Source: Alicyclobacillaceae bacterium I2511
Lineage (GTDB): Bacteria > Bacillota > Bacilli > Alicyclobacillales > Alicyclobacillaceae
DNA: 47,974 bases
Direction of reading: 5' to 3'
Assembly: GCA_003584005.1 (NCBI GenBank)
Contig: QXHL01000022.1
Span: forward strand, 1 to 47,974
Part shown: piece after piece, positions 1 through 7,193 of the stretch
Layout: each line of letters begins with the position of its first letter
Numbering within the stretch: the first letter of the stretch is position 1
Position numbers and translations under genes: made by a program
The notes under the pieces: model-generated
The model's input: the letters and a program-made list of their open reading frames with translations, nothing else
The model's database searches: none
What the model was told of the DNA's origin: nothing

Positions 1-108
1 CCGTCCTAGTTCGGACTTGACCTTTGCCAAGGCTGAAAGCATGGCCTCACGGTGGACTGGTTGGTTAAAATCCAAGGTGGGTTCATTGTGAAATTCACAA
101 ACAGTCAT
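1..108 (-). CDS. rocA: L-glutamate gamma-semialdehyde (1-pyrroline-5-carboxylate) dehydrogenase, N-terminus only
   Basis: Partial gene running off the left edge; 36 N-terminal codons are visible. They read MTVCEFHNEPTLDF and continue to KSELGR. The MTV...NEPTxDF opening followed by a long helix of the REAMLSALAKVKSELG type resembles Bacillus RocA/PruA proteins. The full enzyme, about 515 residues, oxidises glutamate semialdehyde to glutamate with NAD+ in arginine, ornithine and proline breakdown. The ATG is preceded by a GGGAGGT ribosome-binding site (119-125). A sigma-54-type promoter lies about 95 bp upstream, as expected for the roc regulon. The catalytic domain is outside the window, so the call rests on the N-terminus and the promoter. 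Confidence 0.72.
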   Translation of the reverse strand, partial: MTVCEFHNEPTLDFNQPVHREAMLSALAKVKSELGR

Positions 109-200
109 TTGTTTTTTACCTCCCGGTGATTAAATTTCTCCGGTGGGGTCCCATTTATTGCCACTGGGGCACCCGAGATTCCCACACACCTTAAATAATA

Positions 201-217
201 AGCAAGAATCATGCCAG
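201..217 (-). promoter_or_regulatory. sigma-54 (SigL) -24/-12 promoter of rocA
   Basis: Read on the minus strand, CTGGCATGATTCTTGCT matches the sigma-54 consensus YTGGCACGRNNNTTGCW with one mismatch. The invariant GG and GC are exactly 10 bases apart. The predicted start is near 190, leaving about 80 nt of leader before the rocA ATG. In B. subtilis the roc genes are SigL-dependent and activated by RocR; an enhancer should lie upstream (roughly 220-440) but no clear one was recognised. Confidence 0.7.
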
Positions 218-447
218 ACATCCGGAGTTTTTTTGCATTCTTCTCCACTTGCGTCCTGTCACGTTGGCCACGGTTGTCTCGTCTACTTAGTGGAGCGATT
301 GACCATCGGCTGGCAAGGGGGTACTTTTAGTATAGTGTGTCACTGTGGGGAGTTGTCCAACCAGGGACTTGCAACCGTTTTTCACAGGGGCATAGGGCAT
401 CCGTAAGATTTGCAGATGGGCCAAATGCAGGTGGAAAATTAGAGCAG

Positions 448-1056
448 ATGGGTAGGTGTGGGATTTTGTACAAGCGGCGCAAACTGTGGCTGGGATTGTC
501 TTACTTGGCGCTGCTTTTTGCTGGAGCAGGTTTGTACGCGTTAATTCAACACTTTCCCTTTGGGGTGCGTCCGCAGAGCCGTGTCATGTCAACCCCGGCG
601 CGGACGAATTCAGGGACAACAGGCCTGACGGGTGGGGTGAACCTAGGCAACGGTTCCAATGTGTTGGTGACCGTTTTACCCTCGCAACCGGTGGCTAGCT
701 TTAATCAAGAAAAAATTTATGAAGTGGCGGAGCAGGTTTTGCAGAACCCACCCAATCAAAATTGGGATGCCTCAGGTTTTGTCCAGTACGTGTATGCCCA
801 GGCAGGCATTTCGTTGCCCCGTACCATTAATCAGCAAGCCACTGTGGGCGCGCGCATTGCTGACGCTGCACAACTGGAAAAAGGCGACCTGGTATTCTTT
901 AACCTTGATAATTCTCCAACACAGGCAAGTTTTGTGGGAATTTATTTGGGGAGTGACCAAGTAGCGGCGCTCACCACACACGGGTTGACAGCCTTCAACC
1001 TATTTGGACCTTATTGGAATGGTAAATTTGCCTTTGGTGAACGTGTGACAAGCTGA
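448..1056 (+). CDS. Membrane-anchored NlpC/P60-fold protein, probably catalytically inactive
   Basis: A 203-residue protein with a basic N-terminus (KRRK), one membrane segment at about residues 14-33, a Ser/Thr/Gly-rich linker, and a C-terminal NlpC/P60 fold (about 95-203). The fold is recognisable from ASGFVQYVY, the LPRT segment, GDLVFF and VGIYLG. In active NlpC/P60 peptidases the first motif reads DCSGF and the second HVGIYLG. Here they read DASGF (Ala108, GCC codon 769-771) and FVGIYLG (Phe162, TTT 931-933), so nucleophile and base are both replaced. The third polar residue also seems lost in QVAALTT. The protein may bind wall peptide or act as a scaffold. The start at 448 puts the membrane anchor at the N-terminus; an earlier in-frame ATG at 337 only adds unlikely sequence. 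Confidence 0.75.
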   Translation: MGRCGILYKRRKLWLGLSYLALLFAGAGLYALIQHFPFGVRPQSRVMSTPARTNSGTTGLTGGVNLGNGSNVLVTVLPSQPVASFNQEKIYEVAEQVLQNPPNQNWDASGFVQYVYAQAGISLPRTINQQATVGARIADAAQLEKGDLVFFNLDNSPTQASFVGIYLGSDQVAALTTHGLTAFNLFGPYWNGKFAFGERVTS

Positions 1057-1092
1057 CTGCTGGCTTGACCCAATAACGTTTTCAGACATAAA

Positions 1093-1124
1093 ACAGGGGT
1101 CTCGGACACACCCGAGTCCCCTGT
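1093..1124. terminator. Hairpin between convergent genes, possible terminator
   Basis: A 13-bp stem with one mismatch (ACAGGGGTCTCGG paired with CCGAGTCCCCTGT) and a 6-nt loop follows the NlpC-like gene by 36 bp and faces the permease 3' end. There is no T-run on either side, so intrinsic termination is uncertain. Confidence 0.4.
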
Positions 1125-1196
1125 CCAACTGTGCCGTGAAACCTTCTCGCTTCGCGAAGCCTCCATTCCTAAGCTTCCTGTTTTCTACTGTGAGGT

Positions 1197-1341
1197 TGTC
1201 CGGGAAGGGGGCAGAACTCCCCGACGCATTGCCGCATCGTCGCCCCAAATGCTCCTTCACGTACCGAAAACGTACGCTCAGTGCGCATTTGGGGCTGGCC
1301 TCCTCGCACTGCTTGGGTCTGACCAGACCCCTTTCCGGACA
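1197..1341. repeat. Nested inverted-repeat element, about 145 bp
   Basis: The outer arms are TGTCCGGGAAGGGG (1197-1210) and CCCCTTTCCGGACA (1328-1341), complementary except for one base. Inside lie perfect 11-bp arms GCCCCAAATGC (1242-1252) and GCATTTGGGGC (1285-1295), and within those CGTAC and GTACG (1260-1264, 1272-1276). The right end also holds GGGTCTGACCAGACCC. It ends 6 bp before the permease stop codon. The TGTCC...GGGGTCTGACC...GGACA pattern resembles the 35-bp palindrome at 18584-18618, which suggests one family of non-autonomous elements. Confidence 0.6.
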
Positions 1342-1346
1342 CGCGC

Positions 1347-2987
1347 TTATAGCATTGGGCCTTCCACAATTTCATCAGCCAACATTTCTCCAGGGCGGAG
1401 ATTAGAATTGACGTGTTCCACTAAGGCCTCATCCAAATCTGGCGTGTGGTAGCCGCTGGCCACCCCCCAGTAGTAGAACACCAGAGAGGCTATGATAACA
1501 GCTACCATATCCCAAGGATAAGGAATCACGTTTTTCAGTCCGCCCAGCTGTGTGGACCCCAGGTAGGAGAGAGCCAACATGACAATTAGGTAGAAAACCA
1601 TCCAGATGCCACTTTTCAAGGATTGTGCGCTGGGGCGTTGAATTTGCTCAGGCATGGCCAGAGAGAAGATGAAGTACAGCACAATGCCAATTAGAATTGC
1701 AATCAGCAACTTGGAATCAATCTTCCAGCCAGTCCAGTAGACAATCAAAGATCCAATGACATAGGCGAATGGGTTAATGAATCCGGCACCGGACAGACGG
1801 AAAGGGCGTCTACCCTGGGGAGCGGTTTTGCGGAACACAGCCAGAGATACTGGGCCAATGATATAGGTGAACACAGTAGCCGACGATACTAGTCCCACCA
1901 ATGACTGCCAAGACGGGAATGGCAACAGGAAGATAAGTCCCAGGATGAAGGCGACCACCAGTGCCAGCACCGGAATTCCGGTTTTTGCGTCCACTTTTGC
2001 TAAGGCTTTGGGAAAATAGCGATTTCTGCCTAGGGCATAAATAACCCGGGTTGTGGAAGCTGTGTACACGTTGCCAGTACCTGCAGGGGAGAGAATAGCA
2101 TCGGCGTACAGCAGAATGGCAAACCACCCAAGGTTTAAACTGGCGGCCAGTTCAGCGAAGGGAGCATTGAAGGTGACATTGGACCAACCCTTGGCCAGAT
2201 CTGCCGGAGAAACGCCAATGACAAAAACCAGTTGCAACAGCACGTACAGAATAATCCCAATGGTAATGGAGATAATAATGGCCCATGGAATGTCCCGCTG
2301 AGGATTGCGTGCTTCAGCAGCCAAGTCCAAGGCTTGCCGGAATCCCAAGTAAGCGAAAATGACACCGGAGGTGGCAACGGCTGTCAAAACTCCTGAACTG
2401 CCGTCTGGTGCAAAACCACCCGCATGACTCAGGTTGCCCCAGTGCAACCCTGCAAACAAGAAAATAAGGATGGTGGCTAGGGGCATGATAAATTTAATCA
2501 GGGTCACCGAGGTGTTGATGCGAGCGAAAAACCGAACCCCCGCATAGTTAATGAGGAAAAATGCAAACATCAATAGAGCAGCCACCAATAACCCCCACCC
2601 GGTCAACAGGCTGGTTTTAGAATTCCACAGGGCTGGGAACCAGTGTGAGGCGTACTGCATCACGCCTTCGGCTTCTACGGCAGGGACGGAGGCATACGCA
2701 ATCCAGGCGGCCCACCCCATGATAAAACCGGTGAGATGTCCATGGCTGAGGTGTGGATAACGGACAATTGCTCCAGACTCGGGGAGCATGGCACCTAATT
2801 CTGCATACACAAAACCAATCATGAGAACCGCAAAGCCGCCAATCACCCATGAAATAATTGCTGCGGGTCCTGCCACATTTGCTGCATACAACGCGCCAAA
2901 CAACCATCCAGAACCAATAATGCCGCCTAGAGAAATCATGGTAAGGTCTAACAAGCCCAATTCCTTTTTAAAGCTTTTGTTTTCCAT
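1347..2987 (-). CDS. APC-superfamily amino-acid permease, YveA-like (aspartate-proton symporter type)
   Basis: A 546-residue polytopic membrane protein with about 12-14 hydrophobic segments. TM1 holds the unwound glycine motif GGIIGSGWLFG that contacts the substrate amine in APC transporters. YAELGAMLP, IVRYPHLSHGH, FAYLGFRQ and a late IVYWTGWK segment resemble Bacillus YveA, an L-aspartate/proton symporter. Uptake of an acidic amino acid into the cytoplasm is therefore likely, but the substrate is inferred. The start at 2987 (MENKSFKKELGLLDL) follows a strong AGGAGG site; an upstream in-frame ATG at 3026 lacks one. A good promoter and a cre site lie upstream, pointing to carbon-catabolite control. 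Confidence 0.85.
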   Translation of the reverse strand: MENKSFKKELGLLDLTMISLGGIIGSGWLFGALYAANVAGPAAIISWVIGGFAVLMIGFVYAELGAMLPESGAIVRYPHLSHGHLTGFIMGWAAWIAYASVPAVEAEGVMQYASHWFPALWNSKTSLLTGWGLLVAALLMFAFFLINYAGVRFFARINTSVTLIKFIMPLATILIFLFAGLHWGNLSHAGGFAPDGSSGVLTAVATSGVIFAYLGFRQALDLAAEARNPQRDIPWAIIISITIGIILYVLLQLVFVIGVSPADLAKGWSNVTFNAPFAELAASLNLGWFAILLYADAILSPAGTGNVYTASTTRVIYALGRNRYFPKALAKVDAKTGIPVLALVVAFILGLIFLLPFPSWQSLVGLVSSATVFTYIIGPVSLAVFRKTAPQGRRPFRLSGAGFINPFAYVIGSLIVYWTGWKIDSKLLIAILIGIVLYFIFSLAMPEQIQRPSAQSLKSGIWMVFYLIVMLALSYLGSTQLGGLKNVIPYPWDMVAVIIASLVFYYWGVASGYHTPDLDEALVEHVNSNLRPGEMLADEIVEGPML

Positions 2988-3096
2988 GCGGTATCCTCCT
3001 TTTGGGTAAATACACTTGTTGTACAAAAAAAGAAAATTGCGTTCAGGCGATGACGAAAGTGGCCTGAAGATTCTCTACGAAAGTAGAGGCAAGAGA

Positions 3097-3125
3097 ATTA
3101 TAATTCTTCTCACAAGTGAGATCAA
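3097..3125 (-). promoter_or_regulatory. Sigma-A promoter of the permease gene
   Basis: On the minus strand TTGATC (plus 3120-3125) and TATAAT (plus 3097-3102) are separated by exactly 17 bp. The -10 box sits in a perfect 14-bp palindrome, AGAATTATAATTCT (3094-3107). The leader to the ATG at 2987 would be about 100 nt and contains a small hairpin, CTCTAC-GAAA-GTAGAG (3073-3088). Confidence 0.65.
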
Positions 3126-3163
3126 TGTGAAAGTTTACGATAAATCGCAATTTAGCGGCGTTA

Positions 3164-3178
3164 TGTGAACGCTTTCAT
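3164..3178 (-). promoter_or_regulatory. CcpA cre site
   Basis: The minus strand reads ATGAAAGCGTTCACA, a full match to the Bacillus cre consensus WTGNAANCGNWNNCW. It lies about 40 bp upstream of the -35 box of the permease promoter, a position from which CcpA usually activates rather than blocks. It could instead act on the plus-strand small ORF at 3455. Confidence 0.55.
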
Positions 3179-3454
3179 ACAATTAAACGTTTTGATTGAT
3201 TTGTCTCCGGGTAATCGCGGTTGCAAGTGTCACAATTGGGACGAGAACAAATCTGTGATTTCACAAATCTCTTACAACAAAAGAAAAAAATAAGGAGCAA
3301 CATCGAGCGGTAATTTTTTCTGAATTACAGTGCAATGCTCCGGGAGTTTATTTCAGACCTGTTTCAGACTTGTTTAGATCCTGCTTTCGTCTGGTTGTTG
3401 AATCAAAGCAGACTGGGGCCTTGTTTGGCCTACAGGACGGAAGGGGAGAACAAC

Positions 3455-3580
3455 ATGCCGATTTTTCCAGTTGTAATTGCTGTCTTGACTGCTGTTCCGT
3501 TATTTACCATGCAAACCTTAATGTTTTGGAAGTACCTTCCGATGATGGTGATGCTGTTGAGTGGTGGAGGTCCGTCTTAA
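3455..3580 (+). CDS. Small hydrophobic membrane peptide, 41 aa
   Basis: Not a family I recognise. The peptide begins MPIFPVVIAVLTAVPLF and is almost entirely hydrophobic, enough for one long or two short membrane segments, ending in SGGGPS. Three things argue that it is real: an AAGGGGAG ribosome-binding site 7 bp before the ATG, a free-standing position, and a strong hairpin 50 bp after the stop. The upstream region (3180-3440) is AT-rich and could hold its promoter. Coding status is moderate because of the length. Confidence 0.45.
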   Translation: MPIFPVVIAVLTAVPLFTMQTLMFWKYLPMMVMLLSGGGPS

Positions 3581-3630
3581 TGGCAGGCACGCTTGGATTT
3601 TGCAAAGATTTCAGTTATCACGTCATGATG

Positions 3631-3670
3631 ATCCAACAAGACCCCGGCGATTGCCGGGGTCTTGTTGGAT
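3631..3670. terminator. Strong bidirectional terminator hairpin
   Basis: A perfect 18-bp stem (ATCCAACAAGACCCCGGC and its complement) with a GATT loop, between the convergent small ORF and the DsrE gene. The downstream tract on the plus strand is only moderately T-rich (TTTTAAATT about 10 nt further on). Confidence 0.75.
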
Positions 3671-3687
3671 CTTACGTGTCTTTTAAA

Positions 3688-4047
3688 TTACATCACAATG
3701 GGAGTGTATCCCTCTTTGATGAATTGGGTGATACTGGGGTGCCCGTTGATTTCAGTCAAACGTGGAATCCCGGTAGCCAAAATGGGTTCCGCAACTCCCA
3801 TTGCATTCATGCAGTACTCACAGACGCCTGCGATGATACCCTGTTCTTTTAGTTGGACGTACACTTTGTGTGAAGGTTTATCGGTGTTTGTCGCGAAATT
3901 GGCCAGTGATTTGACACCCGCTCCGTCAAATACCAATTTCACTTCAATGCCTGCCTCGTTCAGTTCCTTAGCGTATAGCAAGGCGTGGGCTGCTTTTGCA
4001 CCCTCGTCTTCTTTTGCATGCACAAAAATCACAAACTTGTCACACAT
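3688..4047 (-). CDS. DsrE-family protein
   Basis: A 119-residue soluble protein with the DsrE/DsrF-like fold: a beta strand FVIFVHA, helix AAHALLYAKELNEAG, strand IEVKLVFDGAGV, and a late cysteine pair in GVCEYCMNAMG. DsrE proteins are small, usually oligomeric sulfur-relay or redox-associated proteins; a two-cysteine C-x-x-C like this one may carry persulfide. The partner and exact role are unknown. The start at 4047 follows GGAGG; the longer frame to 4188 runs through the promoter and hairpin and is not used. The gene is monocistronic, with its own promoter and a shared downstream terminator. Confidence 0.75.
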   Translation of the reverse strand: MCDKFVIFVHAKEDEGAKAAHALLYAKELNEAGIEVKLVFDGAGVKSLANFATNTDKPSHKVYVQLKEQGIIAGVCEYCMNAMGVAEPILATGIPRLTEINGHPSITQFIKEGYTPIVM

Positions 4048-4097
4048 GGTAAGAATCCTCCACTCGGGTAAATGATTGTTCTGTACGGTTCTCTCTT

Positions 4098-4136
4098 TTT
4101 GCCTACTTCCACGGTAGGAACGTGGAAGTAGGCAAA
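4098..4136 (-). promoter_or_regulatory. Strong hairpin in the dsrE 5' leader
   Basis: A perfect 16-bp stem (TTTGCCTACTTCCACG and its complement) with a 7-nt loop lies between the dsrE promoter and its ribosome-binding site. On the minus strand it is followed by A-rich rather than T-rich sequence, so it is not a standard terminator; mRNA stabiliser, operator or attenuator are all possible. A smaller inverted repeat, GGTAA-TTTT-TTACC, sits at 4139-4152. Confidence 0.55.
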
Positions 4137-4158
4137 GGGGTAATTTTTTACCACAATG

Positions 4159-4188
4159 ATTATAGCACTTTTTATCAGTAGCTTTCAA
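4159..4188 (-). promoter_or_regulatory. Sigma-A promoter of the DsrE gene
   Basis: On the minus strand TTGAAA (plus 4183-4188) and TATAAT (plus 4159-4164) are 18 bp apart. The leader to the ATG at 4047 is about 105 nt and contains the 16-bp hairpin. Confidence 0.65.
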
Positions 4189-4385
4189 AATGTACCTTTG
4201 GTTACGGATTTTTCAGACGGAGGTTTTAAGCGATGTTTTTAGACAGCGTTTTTAGGTGATGGAGGTACGGCGTGCAAATATGCAGAGGCAAAACCTACTC
4301 CACAGTGCTGTAGCAGCGGATCTTTGTGGGCGCCTTCGTCATTGGTTGAGGCAACTCGTATTAGCGACAATAAGCATCAAACTGA

Positions 4386-4866
4386 GACTGTCAATACACT
4401 AGGTATCGTAGCACATTCACATTCCCTATAGGGGTTTCTTCTGCAATTCAACCCCCTCCCAACAGGATTCACTTGGAAACTGAATCGGCCGTCTCAAATA
4501 AGGGACCCCAAGACGCTTATGGGCCTTTTCAAGCCACTTTTCGCATAAATAAGCGTTCGCTAGGCCCTTATTTCAGCAAATTCGGTGAAAAACAGCGGAA
4601 AAACGTGCAATAGACGACTTTCACGCCCTTATTTGTCTTTCAACCCTTGTTATTTGATGATTTAGCGACTGGGGGACGCTTAATTCCAGACCCGTAAAAA
4701 TGGGACCCCCCACACTAAGGAGGGCCTCCCCAATCCTTCGGGTAAGTGGGACCCCCTCTTCCTTGAATAACCCTCAAAAACTCGCTGGGCGTGTCAAGGG
4801 TCTGAAAAAGCTGAGTGAATCGACAGTCTCAAAAGCCTCAAACTAGTGCTTACCCTTGCGGAACGG
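4386..4866 (+). repeat. Dispersed intergenic element, copy A
   Basis: One of three copies (also 18332-18700 and 36249-36782), all in the same orientation. Shared landmarks are GACTG...CAGTCTCAAATAAG at the core start (about 4486-4502), CGCTTATGGGCCTTTT, TTTCGCATAAATAAGCG, GGCCCTTATTTCAGCAAA, a CCCTTATTTG block (4626-4635), TTTGATGATTTAGCGACTGG and CCCCAATCCTTCGGG. Copies A and C also share a leader starting GACTGTC and a tail with GAGTGAAtCGACAGTCT. CAAATAAGGG and CCCTTATTTG are exact complements that would close the core. No ORF is conserved. The whole stretch 4189-5190 has no convincing gene; outside the element it holds a small hairpin AAGGGACT-TGT-AGTCCCTT (about 4906-4924). Confidence 0.8.
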
Positions 4867-5198
4867 GCACCCGAGAATGGGCAATTAGGGGAAGGAACGA
4901 ATGGAAGGGACTTGTAGTCCCTTATTCTATTGTGGATTGCCCACCTCCCTCTCGTTTCCTGGTCAACCCGTTGCATTTTCCCTATTTTCCAGTTGACTGA
5001 TTTCTCGATTGTTGCTTGCATCTCCTGAGGCGAAGGGTTTTCTCCAAACTGCTCGGCAATATTTTTATATGTGTGGAAGCACACCAAAAACAAAGAGTGA
5101 ATCCTATATTACCGGTACTAAAGAGCGACGCTTCACGGCGTTTTCAGGTAAAATAATTATTGTAGGATTCTGTCCTAGACCTATCAAGGTTGACTCCC

Positions 5199-5246
5199 AG
5201 CGAGAATCTGAGCGAGAATTTGATTGAAAATTTGATTGAGAATCAG
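5199..5246 (+). repeat. Tandem array, 12-bp unit x 4, upstream of mscS
   Basis: Units AGCGAGAATCTG, AGCGAGAATTTG, ATTGAAAATTTG and ATTGAGAATCAG abut without spacers and end directly before the AAAGGGG ribosome-binding site of the MscS gene. The array is open in the mscS frame, where a TTG at 5190 would give an SENL/IENL repeat, but the ATG at 5265 is the better start. Confidence 0.8.
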
Positions 5247-5264
5247 AAAGGGGAAACAGGGTTT

Positions 5265-6182
5265 ATGCCCGTCAATTTTCACGACAACATAGCTGACGCT
5301 CCCATGCATCCCTGGCGACGAATGCTGATTATTTTACTGTTGTTGATTGCTTCTGCGGCGGTGTTCAGTGTGGCCAAGGACTCGTCTGTGTTGAACTTTC
5401 TCCCGGTTAAGGACCGGTTCAGTATACAGTGGGGGCTGGTTTTACTCTGGGCCATGATTGGGGTCTGGTTGATTCGCCAACTGAGGCACGTGGTCCTCCG
5501 CATTGCGTCCAAAAGTAGTAAGTTGGATGTTCGGGTGGGGTTGTTGCTGAGTCGGGCGTTGAGCGCTGTCGGGTATGCGTTTGTTCTCGTTGTAGCACTC
5601 CACCTTTTGCAGATTAAAATAGGTAGCATTCTGGTGGGGGGTGCCCTCACAGGCGTGATTGTTGGTATTGCCGCACAGTCCACCCTGTCCAATCTGTTTG
5701 CTGGGGTGTTGCTATTTACGCTCCGCCCCTTTTCAATTGGAAATTTTGTGACACTGCGAACCTGGATGTTTAGCGGCATCGAGTACAGCGGAACGGTGAT
5801 TGACATTAACTGGTATTACACTGTATTAATGGATGGTACACAAAAGCGGATTCTGCCCAATTCCTCCATCCTCATTTCTGCCATCACCATTATTGCCGAT
5901 ACGGGGATTCAGTTGTATACACTTCCTTTGCCCTACACCGTTTCTGCCCATAATTTTGAGCAGGCACTACAGCAGGCCGTCGCCGGCCCAGCCACGGTCC
6001 TTGTGCGGGAGTTTGGCGAGGATACTTACACGGTTCAGGTTCGCGTCCCCACCCATGTGGACAGAGACGTCATACGGGCCACCTTGCTTCAATTACGCAC
6101 GCAGTCGAACGTGTCTGGAGAAGCGGCAAATGCTGTCGACACTGGGTCTGCCCCTGCTACGGATTTGCCCAGTCCAAGTTAG
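5265..6182 (+). CDS. MscS-family mechanosensitive channel
   Basis: A 305-residue membrane protein. Hydrophobic segments lie at about 18-37, 53-71 and 90-112, followed by the pore-lining TM3 and beta-domain entrance with GIAAQSTLSNLFAG and RPFSIGNFV, the hallmark Gly/Ala-packed MscS helix. The C-terminal half is a reduced MscS vestibule (LPNSSIL, then a mixed alpha/beta region). Such channels release solutes on hypo-osmotic shock. The ATG at 5265 follows AAAGGGG; a TTG at 5190 would add 25 residues encoded by the tandem array. The gene converges on pheA, with stop codons 1 bp apart. Confidence 0.88.
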   Translation: MPVNFHDNIADAPMHPWRRMLIILLLLIASAAVFSVAKDSSVLNFLPVKDRFSIQWGLVLLWAMIGVWLIRQLRHVVLRIASKSSKLDVRVGLLLSRALSAVGYAFVLVVALHLLQIKIGSILVGGALTGVIVGIAAQSTLSNLFAGVLLFTLRPFSIGNFVTLRTWMFSGIEYSGTVIDINWYYTVLMDGTQKRILPNSSILISAITIIADTGIQLYTLPLPYTVSAHNFEQALQQAVAGPATVLVREFGEDTYTVQVRVPTHVDRDVIRATLLQLRTQSNVSGEAANAVDTGSAPATDLPSPS

Positions 6183-6183
6183 C

Positions 6184-7023
6184 CTAAAAAGGGGGTATGC
6201 GAGTGCTGCGAAAACTGCCCAGGGTGCGTACCTGATGGCCGAGGATTTCCAGGATAGAGATGGCTTTTTGGATACCCTCATCCTGCCATCCAGCCGCCAC
6301 GTCCAGATAAAAGTAATAGGTTCCTAGCCGGGTTTTCGTGGGTCGCGATTCAATCCACGTAAGATTCAAATCCAATGCGGCAAACACGTGGACGATATTG
6401 GCCAGCACTCCCGTGTGTTCGGCACATGGAATAATTTGCAGCATCGTTTTTTCTGCTTTTGCCGGGGTTTGATTGTCTTGGGATACCACCAAAAAGCGGG
6501 TGTGATTTTCTGGACTATCCTGGATATTCTTTACCACTACGCGCAGGTCCATTTGTGCCGCAGCCCATGCCGATGCCACAGCGCCCACGTCATTTCTGCC
6601 CGACTCTTTCAAGGCCAGGGCAGCCGATGCGGTGCTGTCAAAGTGACGAACGCTGGCGTGGAGCTGGCGAACCAACCTGCGGCACTGGGCCAAGGCGGGG
6701 GCAATAGACCAGACTTCCCGAATGTTTTCTAACTGTGTTCCCTGGTTGCCTAACAGGTGCTGTGCCACGGGAAGGACAATTTCACCCTCCACAAATAAAT
6801 CTGGGCTGTCCGCCAAGGCATCCAGGGTTATGTTGATGGACCCCTCAATGGTGTTTTCAATGGGCACCACCCCCTTGTTGATTGATTTTGTCTGAACCTC
6901 TTCCAGCACATCTATTAGGGTTGGAAGAGGTACGAGTTCCACATCTGTCTGGCCGAAGTAACGGCTGGCTGCTTCTTCACTGAACGTTCCTCGTGGTCCT
7001 AAATAGCCAATTTTCACGGTCAT
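6184..7023 (-). CDS. pheA: Prephenate dehydratase
   Basis: A 279-residue monofunctional enzyme that converts prephenate to phenylpyruvate in phenylalanine synthesis. The PDT domain opens with IGYLGPRGTFSEEAA and has GVVPIENTIEGSI and the catalytic-region motif NHTRFLVV. A C-terminal ACT domain (about 195-275) carries the phenylalanine-binding ESRP motif in LTWIESRPTKT, so feedback inhibition by Phe is expected. No chorismate mutase domain is fused. It is transcribed away from alaR-alaT; a TATAAT box (plus 7046-7051) sits upstream, but no good -35 was found. Confidence 0.95.
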   Translation of the reverse strand: MTVKIGYLGPRGTFSEEAASRYFGQTDVELVPLPTLIDVLEEVQTKSINKGVVPIENTIEGSINITLDALADSPDLFVEGEIVLPVAQHLLGNQGTQLENIREVWSIAPALAQCRRLVRQLHASVRHFDSTASAALALKESGRNDVGAVASAWAAAQMDLRVVVKNIQDSPENHTRFLVVSQDNQTPAKAEKTMLQIIPCAEHTGVLANIVHVFAALDLNLTWIESRPTKTRLGTYYFYLDVAAGWQDEGIQKAISILEILGHQVRTLGSFRSTRIPPF

Positions 7024-7193
7024 CGAAAATTCCCCTCTCTCAAGAATTATACAAACAATATGGACAAAAATCTCGTGTAAATGGCGAATCCATTTGCGGC
7101 CTGAAGAGTGGTTGAGGAATTGTGGTCTGTTTGGAACCAGACTACAATAAGTGTATTCCCAAAGTGTATTCTAAGGATTGTGAGGGTTCAGCC

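Noticed and set aside
3245-3270. CRP/FNR-type site (TGTGA-TT-TCACA)
   Set aside because: The spacer is 2 bp rather than the usual 4-6 bp, so it is not a standard site.
4794-5093. Minus-strand ORF of 99 codons next to element copy A
   Set aside because: No ribosome-binding site or family resemblance, and part of it overlaps the repeat element.
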